A stretch of 64,000 nucleotides of DNA, from positions 25,780-89,779 of the forward strand of contig JAFXFO010000028.1 in the NCBI GenBank assembly GCA_017520425.1, written 5' to 3'. Positions 45,759 to 54,775 of the stretch are shown one piece after another; within the stretch, counting starts at the first letter, position 1; every line of letters starts with the position of its first letter. Under the pieces are notes generated by a model. It saw nothing but the letters and a program-made list of their open reading frames with translations, was not told the origin of the DNA and made no database searches. The position numbers were made by a program, and so were the translations under genes. Source of the DNA: Lachnospiraceae bacterium. GTDB lineage: Bacteria > Bacillota > Clostridia > Lachnospirales > Lachnospiraceae.

Positions 45759-47213
45759 TTATCCTTCACTCATCTGATCCAGAAGTTGAATCTTGGTGTC
45801 ATACAGCTTTCTGGAAAGGTCTACATAAACCTTGTGAGGATTTACGAAACGTTTGGATTCTTCCCAAAGGGTATCCTGCTCCTTTAAGCAGTATTCGCGG
45901 ATTTCCATCACCTTGGGTGAGGTATAAACGCATTCGCCGCGGTCGAAAATCTGCTCAAAGAGAGGACGCAAGGTATAAGTGCCGGCTTTCAGCTTGGTCT
46001 TCTTCCAAGGTTCTACAGGATCAAACAGGGACAGGTCGTTGTCCTCGCTGTAGACCTCGTCAGCCAAACAGATAAGGTCAGCAATAATCTTGTGGGCTTC
46101 TTTGTCATAAACTCGGTAAATTACTTTGTTGCCCGGGTTGGTCACCTTTTCACTGTTTTCGGAAAGCTTAATCTTAGGGATGAATTCGCCGTCCGGTCCC
46201 ATGATAGCTGCCAGCTTGTAAACGCCACCGAAGGAAGGATTGTCCTTGGCGGTAATCAGGTTGGTGCCCACACCCCAAGAGGTAATGGTAGCACCCTGTG
46301 CCTTTAAGGATTCGATTAAGTATTCGTCCAAATCATTGGAAGCAGAAATTACGGCATCCGGGAAGCCTGCAGCATCCAGCATCTTACGTGCCTTCTTGGA
46401 AAGATATGCCAAGTCCCCGCTGTCTAAACGGATACCGTAGAAGCTTAAGGGGATACCTGCTTCACGCATTTCGGTGAAAACACGGATGGCGTTAGGTACG
46501 CCGGATTTTAAGGTGTCATAGGTATCTACCAGAAGGATACAAGCCTGGGGATAAAGCTCCGCATAGGTTTTGAAAGCAGTGTATTCATCCGGAAAACTCA
46601 TAATCCAGCTGTGAGCGTGAGTGCCCTTTACAGGTACATCAAAGAGGCGTCCTGCCAGCACGTTGGAGGTACCTACACAGCCGGCTATCATAGCAGCACG
46701 GGCACCATACAAGCCGGCATCAGGACCCTGGGCACGACGGAGACCAAACTCCATGATACCGTCCCCCTTCGCTGCGTAGCAGACACGGGCTGCCTTAGTG
46801 GCAATCAAGCTTTGATGGTTGATAATATTCAAAATAGCGGTTTCAATCAGCTGTGCTTCCATAATGGGGGCGATAACCTTTACCAGGGGCTCTCTGGGGA
46901 ATACTACGGTTCCTTCCGGGATGGCATAAATGTCACCTGTGAAATGGAAGCCTCTTAAATAATCCAGAAAATCCCTGTCAAAAATATTCAGGCTTTTTAA
47001 GTAATCAATATCTTCTGCTGAAAAATGCAGATTCTTTACATATTCAATCATCTGCTCCAAGCCGGCTGCGATGGAATAGCCACCACCACAGGGATTACTT
47101 CTGTAGAAAGCATCAAAGATTACGGTTTCGTTCTGTCCTTTATTCTTAAAATAACCCTGCATCATGGTTAATTCATAAAGGTCGGTTAATAAGGTTAAAT
47201 TCTGACTGCTCAT
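45759..47213 (-). CDS. pncB: Nicotinate phosphoribosyltransferase
   Basis: A 484-residue enzyme of NAD salvage joining nicotinate to PRPP. Recognised by L-L-T-D-L-Y-E-L-T-M-M-Q-G-Y, E-F-G-L-R-R-A-Q-G-P-D-A, the H-A-H-S-W-I-M-S-F segment, V-D-T-Y-D-T-L and G-V-G-T-N-L. GGAGGAGA lies just before the ATG. It is 59 nt after a minus-strand GGDEF gene and may be co-transcribed with it. The long hairpin follows its stop. Confidence 0.95.
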   Translation of the reverse strand: MSSQNLTLLTDLYELTMMQGYFKNKGQNETVIFDAFYRSNPCGGGYSIAAGLEQMIEYVKNLHFSAEDIDYLKSLNIFDRDFLDYLRGFHFTGDIYAIPEGTVVFPREPLVKVIAPIMEAQLIETAILNIINHQSLIATKAARVCYAAKGDGIMEFGLRRAQGPDAGLYGARAAMIAGCVGTSNVLAGRLFDVPVKGTHAHSWIMSFPDEYTAFKTYAELYPQACILLVDTYDTLKSGVPNAIRVFTEMREAGIPLSFYGIRLDSGDLAYLSKKARKMLDAAGFPDAVISASNDLDEYLIESLKAQGATITSWGVGTNLITAKDNPSFGGVYKLAAIMGPDGEFIPKIKLSENSEKVTNPGNKVIYRVYDKEAHKIIADLICLADEVYSEDNDLSLFDPVEPWKKTKLKAGTYTLRPLFEQIFDRGECVYTSPKVMEIREYCLKEQDTLWEESKRFVNPHKVYVDLSRKLYDTKIQLLDQMSEG

Positions 47214-47272
47214 AAGTCTCCTCCAAGTAAAAAATATATGCTGTGAATCGGTCTGTTTAGAAAAATGAATTT

Positions 47273-48565
47273 CTAAGAAACTATACAGTTTCGACCGCTT
47301 TCTTTTCCTTTATATAAATTATCATCTGCCAATTCCAGTAATTTATCCAGCTCTAAGTTTGCATCACATGCAACGCCGAAGGTCATTGTAACGGAAAGCT
47401 CAGTGCCTTCCACATTATGTACAAAGCCTCGGAGCTCTTCCTGGAGCTGTTCCAGACAGGCTAAGGTTTCGGACAGGGTATGATTCTCAAATACCAGTAA
47501 AAATTCTTCACCGCCCCAGCGAACCGCATAGCCGCGATGTGCGGTATGCTTTTTCAAAAGACCGGCTACATTTTGTAATATCACATCTCCGTTGTGATGT
47601 CCATAGGTGTCGTTTACAGACTTAAAATAATCAATATCTGCCATGACGATACAGAAAGGCATCTGCGAATCGTCAGAAGATAAATAGGTATTCTTCAGTT
47701 TCTGCTCACCGGTGCGACGGTTCAACAGGTTTGTAAGACCATCCAACTCTACCATGCTGCGTAAGGAACGTTGCATGGAAAGAGCGGCAGTTGCGATTTC
47801 AGAAAACTCATCATTTCTATTTAATATGTCAGTAGAAATCTTGACATTTAGGTTGCCGGTAGAGGTCTTTTGGAAAAATACTTTGATTCTTCCCAATATG
47901 GACAAAATCTTCTTGGCATACGAATAAGAAATAATGATTGCGATAATTAAGGATATCAGTCCCACTAAAAGCATTGGGGTCAGGGAACGATTGATAATGG
48001 GTTTGATAGAGGAAACAGGCTTTCCTACAAAAATCATGCCTACCACGGTACCGTCTGCATTGGTCAGAGGATGATAACAGGCAAAATAGAGTTCTCCGTT
48101 GACATGTGCATTGTCATAAAACTGAGCCTGATTCTGTTTCATCACATCCGCGACAATCTGCTCCGGGGCAGCCGTACCGATGATGCGATTGCCCTCCCGG
48201 TCACAGACCGTGGTAATAATGCGTGTGTTTTCGTAAAATATCGTTACATCCATGCCGGTATCTTCTTTGAAATGATCGGCAAGCCCGTAAGCATTCGTAA
48301 TGTCCTGTTCACCCTTGTACAGGGAATAAACTTTTTCCTCTTCCAGTGAAGCCGAGCGGAGTGTATAGTCTCCCGGATATATGGAATTAATCTGGGAAAT
48401 GCACAAATGGGCGGATGTATCCAAGTGGTCAAAAACTTCCTCTGTCATAGCCTTTGTAAAGGAATAGGTACCACTGATAAATACCAGTATACCAAAAAGG
48501 ATAATCGGTAATACACTGATGGCTTGCATGGAGTAATATATTTTCCCCTTATTTGTCTTACTCAT
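47273..48565 (-). CDS. Cache-HAMP-GGDEF diguanylate cyclase
   Basis: A 430-residue membrane sensor. A first helix (~15-35), an extracytoplasmic Cache-like domain (~40-185, with T-D-M-D-V-T-I-F-type strands and F-A-C-Y-H-P-L-T-N-A-D-G-T-V-V-G-M-I-F-V-G), a second helix (~190-215), a HAMP linker and a C-terminal GGDEF with active site R-W-G-G-E-E-F. It likely makes c-di-GMP in response to an external small molecule. ATG 48565 is chosen for GGAGG upstream; an ATG 30 nt earlier lacks one. A -10-like TATAAT lies at 48601-48606 (minus strand). Confidence 0.9.
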   Translation of the reverse strand: MSKTNKGKIYYSMQAISVLPIILFGILVFISGTYSFTKAMTEEVFDHLDTSAHLCISQINSIYPGDYTLRSASLEEEKVYSLYKGEQDITNAYGLADHFKEDTGMDVTIFYENTRIITTVCDREGNRIIGTAAPEQIVADVMKQNQAQFYDNAHVNGELYFACYHPLTNADGTVVGMIFVGKPVSSIKPIINRSLTPMLLVGLISLIIAIIISYSYAKKILSILGRIKVFFQKTSTGNLNVKISTDILNRNDEFSEIATAALSMQRSLRSMVELDGLTNLLNRRTGEQKLKNTYLSSDDSQMPFCIVMADIDYFKSVNDTYGHHNGDVILQNVAGLLKKHTAHRGYAVRWGGEEFLLVFENHTLSETLACLEQLQEELRGFVHNVEGTELSVTMTFGVACDANLELDKLLELADDNLYKGKESGRNCIVS

Positions 48566-48641
48566 TTGTACCTCCACAAGAAATAGAAACTTCAATCCTT
48601 ATTATAGACGCATTTCTTTGGAAAGTACAGTGAAAATTACC

Positions 48642-48670
48642 TTGACAAAGTGAAAAATGCGTCTTATAAT
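48642..48670 (+). promoter_or_regulatory. Consensus promoter of ileS
   Basis: A perfect TTGACA (48642-48647), 17-nt spacer and perfect TATAAT (48665-48670). It begins the T-box leader. Confidence 0.85.
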
Positions 48671-48687
48671 CTACTAAAATGTTTTAG

Positions 48688-48950
48688 AAAGGCGATGACG
48701 AAGACAGTACTTCTAATCAGAAAGATTTCAGCGAGCCGGAGAGGGTGCGAGACCGGCATGGAGTAAGGTAGAAGGAATATCACTTCTGAGCTGCAAGTCC
48801 AAACTCATATCATAGGATAGTAGGATTTGACGTGATCTCCCCGTTAAGGAGAAACATATGAAACGGTTCGCCGGGAGTATGCGTAATAGGTGGTTATACG
48901 AGTAAATTATGAGCCTCGTCCTATTATAGGACGGGGCTTAAACTTTTTTA
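48688..48950 (+). promoter_or_regulatory. Isoleucine T-box riboswitch
   Basis: This ~260-nt leader has T-box landmarks in order. Stem I contains the GCGAGCCGGAGAGGGTGCGA-type arm. The specifier loop carries ATC, an Ile codon (48779-48781), within GAATATCACTTC. The T-box core is AGGTGGTTATACGAG (near 48888). The terminator GCCTCGTCCTA/TAGGACGGGGC (48913-48937) ends in TTTTTT. Uncharged tRNA-Ile would stabilise the antiterminator and allow ileS, and probably glgP, to be expressed. Confidence 0.93.
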
Positions 48951-48965
48951 GAAAGGATGAATGCT

Positions 48966-51900
48966 ATGTATCAGAAAGTATCTACAGACTTGAATTTCGT
49001 AGAAAGAGAAAAGTTAGTTGAGAAGTTTTGGAAAGACAATGACATTTTCAGAAAGAGCATGGAAAACAACAAAGAGGGTGAAACCTACACCTTCTATGAC
49101 GGTCCTCCGACTGCAAACGGAAAGCCTCATATCGGACATGTTTTGACCCGTGTTATCAAGGATATGATTCCCAGATACCGTACCATGAAGGGATATATGG
49201 TACCCCGTAAGGCCGGCTGGGATACTCACGGTTTGCCCGTAGAGCTGGAAGTAGAAAAGCTGCTTGGCTTAAACGGCAAGGAGCAGATTGAAGAATACGG
49301 TATGGAACCCTTTATCTGTAAATGTAAGGAGTCCGTATGGCAGTACAAGGGTATGTGGGAGGATTTCTCCGGTACCGTTGGTTTCTGGGCAGATATGGAT
49401 GACCCTTATGTAACATATGACGACAATTTTATTGAGTCCGAATGGTGGGCGCTGAAGGAAATCTGGAACAAGAACCTTTTATATAAGGGCTTTAAGATTG
49501 TACCTTACTGCCCTCGTTGCGGTACCCCTCTTTCCACCGCAGAGGTATCCCAGGGCTATAAGACCGTAAAAGAGCGTTCCGCAGTAGCTTCCTTTAAGGT
49601 AAGCGGTGAAGACGCGTACTTTTTAGTGTGGACCACTACCCCTTGGACCCTGCCTTCCAACGTGGCACTTTGTGTGAACCCGGATGAGGATTACTGCAAG
49701 GTGAAGGCAGCAGACGGACGCACCTATTATATGGCAAAGGCCCTTTTGGATGCAGTACTGGGCAAGTTGGCTGATAAGGAAAACAATGTGGCAGCTTATG
49801 AAGTGCTGGAGACCTATAAGGGTAAGGATTTAGAGTATAAGGAATACGAGTCACTGTTCCCTTGGGCTGTGGATGTGGCAGCTAAGCAGGGCAAGAAGGC
49901 TCATTATGTAACCTGTGACAGCTATGTAACCATGTCAGACGGTACCGGTATCGTACATATTGCACCGGCATTCGGTGAGGACGATGCTCAGGTAGGACGT
50001 AAGTATGATTTGCCCTTCGTACAGTTTGTAAACGGTAAGGGTGAAATGACCGAAGAGACTGCTTATGCAGGTATGTTTGTGAAGGATGCTGACCCTGTTA
50101 TCTTAAAGGATTTAGATGCAGAGGGTAAGCTTTATGATGCACCGAAATTTGAACATGAATATCCTCACTGCTGGAGATGTGATACTCCCCTGATTTACTA
50201 TGCACGTGAGTCTTGGTATATCAAGGAAACTGCAGTAAGAGATGACTTAATCCGCAATAACAATACAGTAAACTGGATTCCCGAATCCATCGGTAAGGGA
50301 CGTTTCGGTAACTGGCTTGAGAATATCCAGGACTGGGCGATTTCCCGTAACCGTTACTGGGGTACTCCTCTCAATATCTGGGAGTGTGAGTGCGGACGTC
50401 TGGAATGTATCGGTAGCCGAGCAGAGCTGGCTGAGCGCAGCGGTAAGGCATCAGATGCACAGGTAGAGCTTCACAGACCTTATATTGACGAAGTGACTTT
50501 TGTATGTCCTGACTGTGGTAAGACCATGCACAGAGTACCGGAGGTTATCGACTGCTGGTTCGACTCAGGTGCAATGCCTTTTGCACAGCATCACTATCCT
50601 TTTGAAAATAAGGAATTGTTCGAAGCACAGTTCCCGGCACAGTTTATTTCAGAAGCAGTAGACCAGACCAGAGGATGGTTCCATTCGTTGATGGCTATCT
50701 CTACTTTGTTATTTAATAAGGCACCTTACGAGAATGTAATCGTTTTAGGTCACGTGCAGGATGAGAACGGACAGAAGATGAGTAAGTCCAAGGGCAATGC
50801 GGTAGATCCTTTCGAAGCATTGGAGACCTATGGTGCAGATGCGATCCGTTGGTACTTCTACATCAACTCAGCACCATGGTTGCCCAACCGTTTCCACGGC
50901 AAGGCAGTGGTAGAAGGACAGCGTAAGTTCATGAGCACCCTGTGGAATACCTATTCCTTCTTCGTGCTTTATGCAAATATTGATGATTTCGATGCTTCCA
51001 AGTATACTTTGGAATACGATAAGTTGCCCGTAATGGATAAGTGGTTGCTTTCCAAGTTAAATACCGTAGTAGGAGAAGTGGATTACAATTTAGACAACTA
51101 TCGTATCCCCGAAGCTGCAAGAGCATTGCAGGAGTTTGTGGATGAGATGAGTAACTGGTATGTGCGCAGAAGCCGTGAGCGTTTCTGGGCAAAGGGTATG
51201 GAGCAGGATAAGATCAATGCTTATATGACTCTTTACACCGCACTTGTGACCATCGCTAAGACCGCAGCACCTATGATTCCTTTTATGACTGAGGATATCT
51301 ACCAGAACCTGGTAAGAAGCGTGGATAAGGATGCTCCCGAAAGTATCCATCTGTGCAAATTCCCCACTGTGGATGAGGCTATGATCGATAAGGATTTGGA
51401 AAAAGCTATGGAGGATGTACTGGACGCAGTTGTAATGGGTAGAGCTTGCCGTAACGCAGCTGCTATCAAGAACCGTCAGCCTATTGGAAAAATGTACATC
51501 AAGGCAGACCTAACATTAGACAGCTTCTATACCGATATAATTAAGGATGAGTTAAATGTGAAGGAAGTACTCTTTACCGATGACGTAAGAGATTTCACTT
51601 CCTATACCTTTAAACCCCAGCTTCGTACCGTAGGACCTAAGTACGGCAAGCAGCTGGGCGGTATCCAGAAGACCCTTGCTTCTTTGGATGGCAATGCGGC
51701 TATGGATGATTTGAACGCAAACGGAGCTTTAAGCTTCATGGTTGGTGATGTTAACGTAGAGTTAACCAAGGATGATTTACTGATTGAAATGGCACAGAAG
51801 GAAGGCTATGTATCCGAAGAAAACAACAAGATGACTGTTGTACTGGATACCAACCTGACCGAAGAGTTGATTGAAGAGGGTTACGTATTTGAAGTAATCA

Positions 51901-52127
51901 GTAAGATCCAGACCATGCGTAAAGAAGCTGATTTTGAGGTGATGGACCATATTAAGGTGTCCTTAACCGGTAATGATAAATTATATGCAATTGTTGAAAA
52001 GAACAGTGCAGCAATCGCCGGCAAGGTACTGGCTGACAGCATTGAAGCAAATGCTTCCTTAAGTGTCAGCAAGGATTGGGACATCAACGGGGAGAAGGTA
52101 AACATTTCTATCGAAAAGCATAGCTAA
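48966..52127 (+). CDS. ileS: Isoleucine-tRNA ligase
   Basis: A 1053-residue class I synthetase. P-H-I-G-H (HIGH) is at residues 54-58, K-M-S-K-S near 604, the W-T-T-T-P-W-T-L-P editing motif is present, and an anticodon-binding helical region follows. It belongs to the eukaryote-like type, with no C-terminal zinc finger. ATG 48966 has AAAGG 9 nt upstream; the ATG at 48957 would abut it. glgP starts 13 nt after its stop with no terminator between. Confidence 0.95.
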   Translation: MYQKVSTDLNFVEREKLVEKFWKDNDIFRKSMENNKEGETYTFYDGPPTANGKPHIGHVLTRVIKDMIPRYRTMKGYMVPRKAGWDTHGLPVELEVEKLLGLNGKEQIEEYGMEPFICKCKESVWQYKGMWEDFSGTVGFWADMDDPYVTYDDNFIESEWWALKEIWNKNLLYKGFKIVPYCPRCGTPLSTAEVSQGYKTVKERSAVASFKVSGEDAYFLVWTTTPWTLPSNVALCVNPDEDYCKVKAADGRTYYMAKALLDAVLGKLADKENNVAAYEVLETYKGKDLEYKEYESLFPWAVDVAAKQGKKAHYVTCDSYVTMSDGTGIVHIAPAFGEDDAQVGRKYDLPFVQFVNGKGEMTEETAYAGMFVKDADPVILKDLDAEGKLYDAPKFEHEYPHCWRCDTPLIYYARESWYIKETAVRDDLIRNNNTVNWIPESIGKGRFGNWLENIQDWAISRNRYWGTPLNIWECECGRLECIGSRAELAERSGKASDAQVELHRPYIDEVTFVCPDCGKTMHRVPEVIDCWFDSGAMPFAQHHYPFENKELFEAQFPAQFISEAVDQTRGWFHSLMAISTLLFNKAPYENVIVLGHVQDENGQKMSKSKGNAVDPFEALETYGADAIRWYFYINSAPWLPNRFHGKAVVEGQRKFMSTLWNTYSFFVLYANIDDFDASKYTLEYDKLPVMDKWLLSKLNTVVGEVDYNLDNYRIPEAARALQEFVDEMSNWYVRRSRERFWAKGMEQDKINAYMTLYTALVTIAKTAAPMIPFMTEDIYQNLVRSVDKDAPESIHLCKFPTVDEAMIDKDLEKAMEDVLDAVVMGRACRNAAAIKNRQPIGKMYIKADLTLDSFYTDIIKDELNVKEVLFTDDVRDFTSYTFKPQLRTVGPKYGKQLGGIQKTLASLDGNAAMDDLNANGALSFMVGDVNVELTKDDLLIEMAQKEGYVSEENNKMTVVLDTNLTEELIEEGYVFEVISKIQTMRKEADFEVMDHIKVSLTGNDKLYAIVEKNSAAIAGKVLADSIEANASLSVSKDWDINGEKVNISIEKHS

Positions 52128-52140
52128 GTAGGAGGAATTT

Positions 52141-54624
52141 ATGAGCGCAAAGAAAGGTGCAAAAACAATAAAATTTAATAAAGAGGCTTTCAAAAAAGGT
52201 GTGGAGGAGAACTTAAGAACACTGTTTCGTCGTACCTTGGAGGAAGCAACACCCCAGCAGATTTTCCAGGCAGTTTCTTATGAAATCAAGGAGAAAATCG
52301 TAGAAAACTGGATGGAGACCCAGAAGGCATATGAGGAAGAAGATCCTAAGATGGTATACTACATGTCCATGGAATTTTTAATGGGCCGTGCTTTGGGTAA
52401 CAATATGATTAACATGCAGGCTTATGAAGGCGTAAAAGAAGCCCTTCAGGAAATGGGTCTGGACATCAATATGGTAGAGGACCAGGAGCCGGATGCAGCA
52501 CTTGGTAACGGTGGCTTAGGAAGACTGGCAGCATGCTTCTTAGATTCCCTGGCAACTCTGGGATATCCTGCATACGGTTGCGGTATCCGTTACCGTTACG
52601 GTATGTTCAAGCAGCAGATTCGTGACGGTTTCCAGGTAGAGGTACCGGACAACTGGCTGGTAGACGGCAATCCTTTCGAGCTTCGTCGTCCCGAGTATGC
52701 AAAGATTGTTAAGTTCGGCGGTTATGTAGCTGTCAGAAGTGATGAAAACGGCAGAAACCATTATTATCAGGAAGGCTATCAGTCTGTAAAGGCTGTTCCC
52801 TTCGATTTCCCCATCGTGGGCTATGGCAACGGTATCGTAAACACCTTACGTATCTGGGATGCTGAAGCAGTAGAGTGCTTCCAGTTAGACTCCTTTGATA
52901 AGGGCGAGTACCAGAAGGCTGTAGAGCAGGAAAACCTGGCTCGCAATATTGTAGAAGTATTATATCCCAATGATAACCATTATGCAGGTAAGGAGCTTCG
53001 CTTAAAGCAGCAGTACTTCTTTGTCTCTGCATCCATCCAGGAAGCAGTGGATAAGTACATGAGAAAGCATGATGATATCCGCAAGTTCCACGAGAAGGTG
53101 ACCTTCCAGTTGAACGATACCCATCCTACGGTAGCAGTACCGGAACTTATGCGCATCCTTTTGGATGAGTACTATCTGACCTGGGATGAGGCATGGGAAG
53201 TAACCACCAAGACCTGTGCTTACACCAACCATACCATTATGGCAGAAGCTTTGGAAAAATGGCCTATCGAGCTGTTCTCCAGACTGCTTCCCCGTATTTA
53301 CCAGATTGTGGAAGAAATCAATCGTCGTTTTATCATTGATATTGAAAATAAGTATGCCAACACCGGCGTAAACGTACAGGAAAAGATCCGCAAGATGGCT
53401 ATTGTATACGATGGACAGGTGAAGATGGCTCATATGGCTATCGTGGCAGGCTATTCTGTAAACGGTGTAGCAAGACTGCATACCGAAATCTTAAAGAAGC
53501 AGGAGCTTAAGGACTTCTATGAGATGTTCCCCGAGCGCTTCAACAACAAGACCAACGGTATCACCCAGAGACGTTTCTTATTACACGGCAACCCTCTTTT
53601 GGCAAACTGGGTAACCGAACATATCGGTGATGAGTGGATTACCGATTTGGCACATATCGGCAAGTTAAAGGTATTTGCTTCTGATGCAAAGGCTCAGCAG
53701 GAGTTCATGAATATTAAGTACCAGAATAAGGTACGTCTGGCAAAGTATATCTTAGAGCACAATGGAGTAGAGGTAGATCCCCGTTCCATCTTTGACGTAC
53801 AGGTTAAGAGACTTCATGAGTACAAGCGTCAGCTGCTGAATATTTTACATGTAATGTATCTTTACAATGAGATTAAAGAGCATCCTGAGATGGATTTCTA
53901 TCCCAGAACCTTCATCTTTGGTGCAAAGGCGGCAGCAGGCTATCGAAATGCGAAGCTGACCATCAAGTTAATCAATTCCGTAGCAGATGTGGTAAACAAT
54001 GACGCTTCTATTAACGGTAAGATTAAGGTGGTATTCATCGAGAACTACAATGTATCCAATGCAGAGATTATCTTTGCAGCAGCAGATGTTTCCGAGCAGA
54101 TTTCTACCGCTTCCAAGGAAGCTTCCGGTACCGGTAACATGAAGTTTATGTTGAATGGTGCATTAACTTTGGGAACCATGGACGGTGCTAACGTGGAAAT
54201 CGTGGAAGAAGTTGGCGAAGAGCATGCATTTATCTTTGGTTTGAGTTCTGATGAAGTAATCGCATACGAAAATAACGGTGGTTATGATCCTATGGAAATC
54301 TTCAACAACGACCAGGATATCCGTAAGGTGCTGATGCAGTTAATCAACGGAACTTATTCCCGCGATACAGAGCTGTTCCGTCACTTGTATAATTCCTTAT
54401 TAAATACCTTAAGTACTTCTAAGGCAGATACCTACTTTATCCTGAAGGATTTCAGAAGTTATGCAGAAGCACAGCGTAAGGTAGGCATTGCATACCAGGA
54501 TGAAGCGGCTTGGGCAGAAAGTGCTATCTTGAACGTGGCTTGCTCCGGCAAGTTCACCTCTGACAGAACCATCCAGCAGTACGTGGATGAAATCTGGCAT
54601 TTAGACAAGGTTGTTTTAAAATAA
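52141..54624 (+). CDS. glgP: Glycogen phosphorylase
   Basis: An 827-residue PLP-dependent phosphorylase releasing glucose-1-phosphate from glycogen. It has the G-N-G-G-L-G-R-L-A-A-C-F motif, the H-E-Y-K-R-Q segment and the PLP-lysine loop E-A-S-G-T-G-N-M-K-F-M-L-N-G (Lys near 669). The ribosome site is GGAGGA. Lying 13 nt behind ileS, it appears to sit under the Ile T-box. A terminator follows. Confidence 0.96.
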   Translation: MSAKKGAKTIKFNKEAFKKGVEENLRTLFRRTLEEATPQQIFQAVSYEIKEKIVENWMETQKAYEEEDPKMVYYMSMEFLMGRALGNNMINMQAYEGVKEALQEMGLDINMVEDQEPDAALGNGGLGRLAACFLDSLATLGYPAYGCGIRYRYGMFKQQIRDGFQVEVPDNWLVDGNPFELRRPEYAKIVKFGGYVAVRSDENGRNHYYQEGYQSVKAVPFDFPIVGYGNGIVNTLRIWDAEAVECFQLDSFDKGEYQKAVEQENLARNIVEVLYPNDNHYAGKELRLKQQYFFVSASIQEAVDKYMRKHDDIRKFHEKVTFQLNDTHPTVAVPELMRILLDEYYLTWDEAWEVTTKTCAYTNHTIMAEALEKWPIELFSRLLPRIYQIVEEINRRFIIDIENKYANTGVNVQEKIRKMAIVYDGQVKMAHMAIVAGYSVNGVARLHTEILKKQELKDFYEMFPERFNNKTNGITQRRFLLHGNPLLANWVTEHIGDEWITDLAHIGKLKVFASDAKAQQEFMNIKYQNKVRLAKYILEHNGVEVDPRSIFDVQVKRLHEYKRQLLNILHVMYLYNEIKEHPEMDFYPRTFIFGAKAAAGYRNAKLTIKLINSVADVVNNDASINGKIKVVFIENYNVSNAEIIFAAADVSEQISTASKEASGTGNMKFMLNGALTLGTMDGANVEIVEEVGEEHAFIFGLSSDEVIAYENNGGYDPMEIFNNDQDIRKVLMQLINGTYSRDTELFRHLYNSLLNTLSTSKADTYFILKDFRSYAEAQRKVGIAYQDEAAWAESAILNVACSGKFTSDRTIQQYVDEIWHLDKVVLK

Positions 54625-54632
54625 TTATAAAG

Positions 54633-54669
54633 GGCTGTTGTCTGCTTGCTTTGCAGATAACAGTCTTTT
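54633..54669 (+). terminator. Terminator of ileS-glgP
   Basis: Arms 54633-54645 and 54653-54665 (GGCTGTTGTCTGC with GCAGATAACAGTC, two G-T wobbles) are followed by TTTT. Confidence 0.8.
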
Positions 54670-54693
54670 GGCATGTTTTAAGAAAACTTTTCA

Positions 54694-54722
54694 TTGCATA
54701 AGGGAAAGCTTTCTATTATAAT
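54694..54722 (+). promoter_or_regulatory. Promoter of the aconitase-family operon
   Basis: TTGCAT (54694-54699), 17 nt, and perfect TATAAT (54717-54722). Confidence 0.65.
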
Positions 54723-54775
54723 GTTTTTTAGTATCGTTCATTAGGTAGGCGATATGAGAAAAGAGGGAAAGTATT

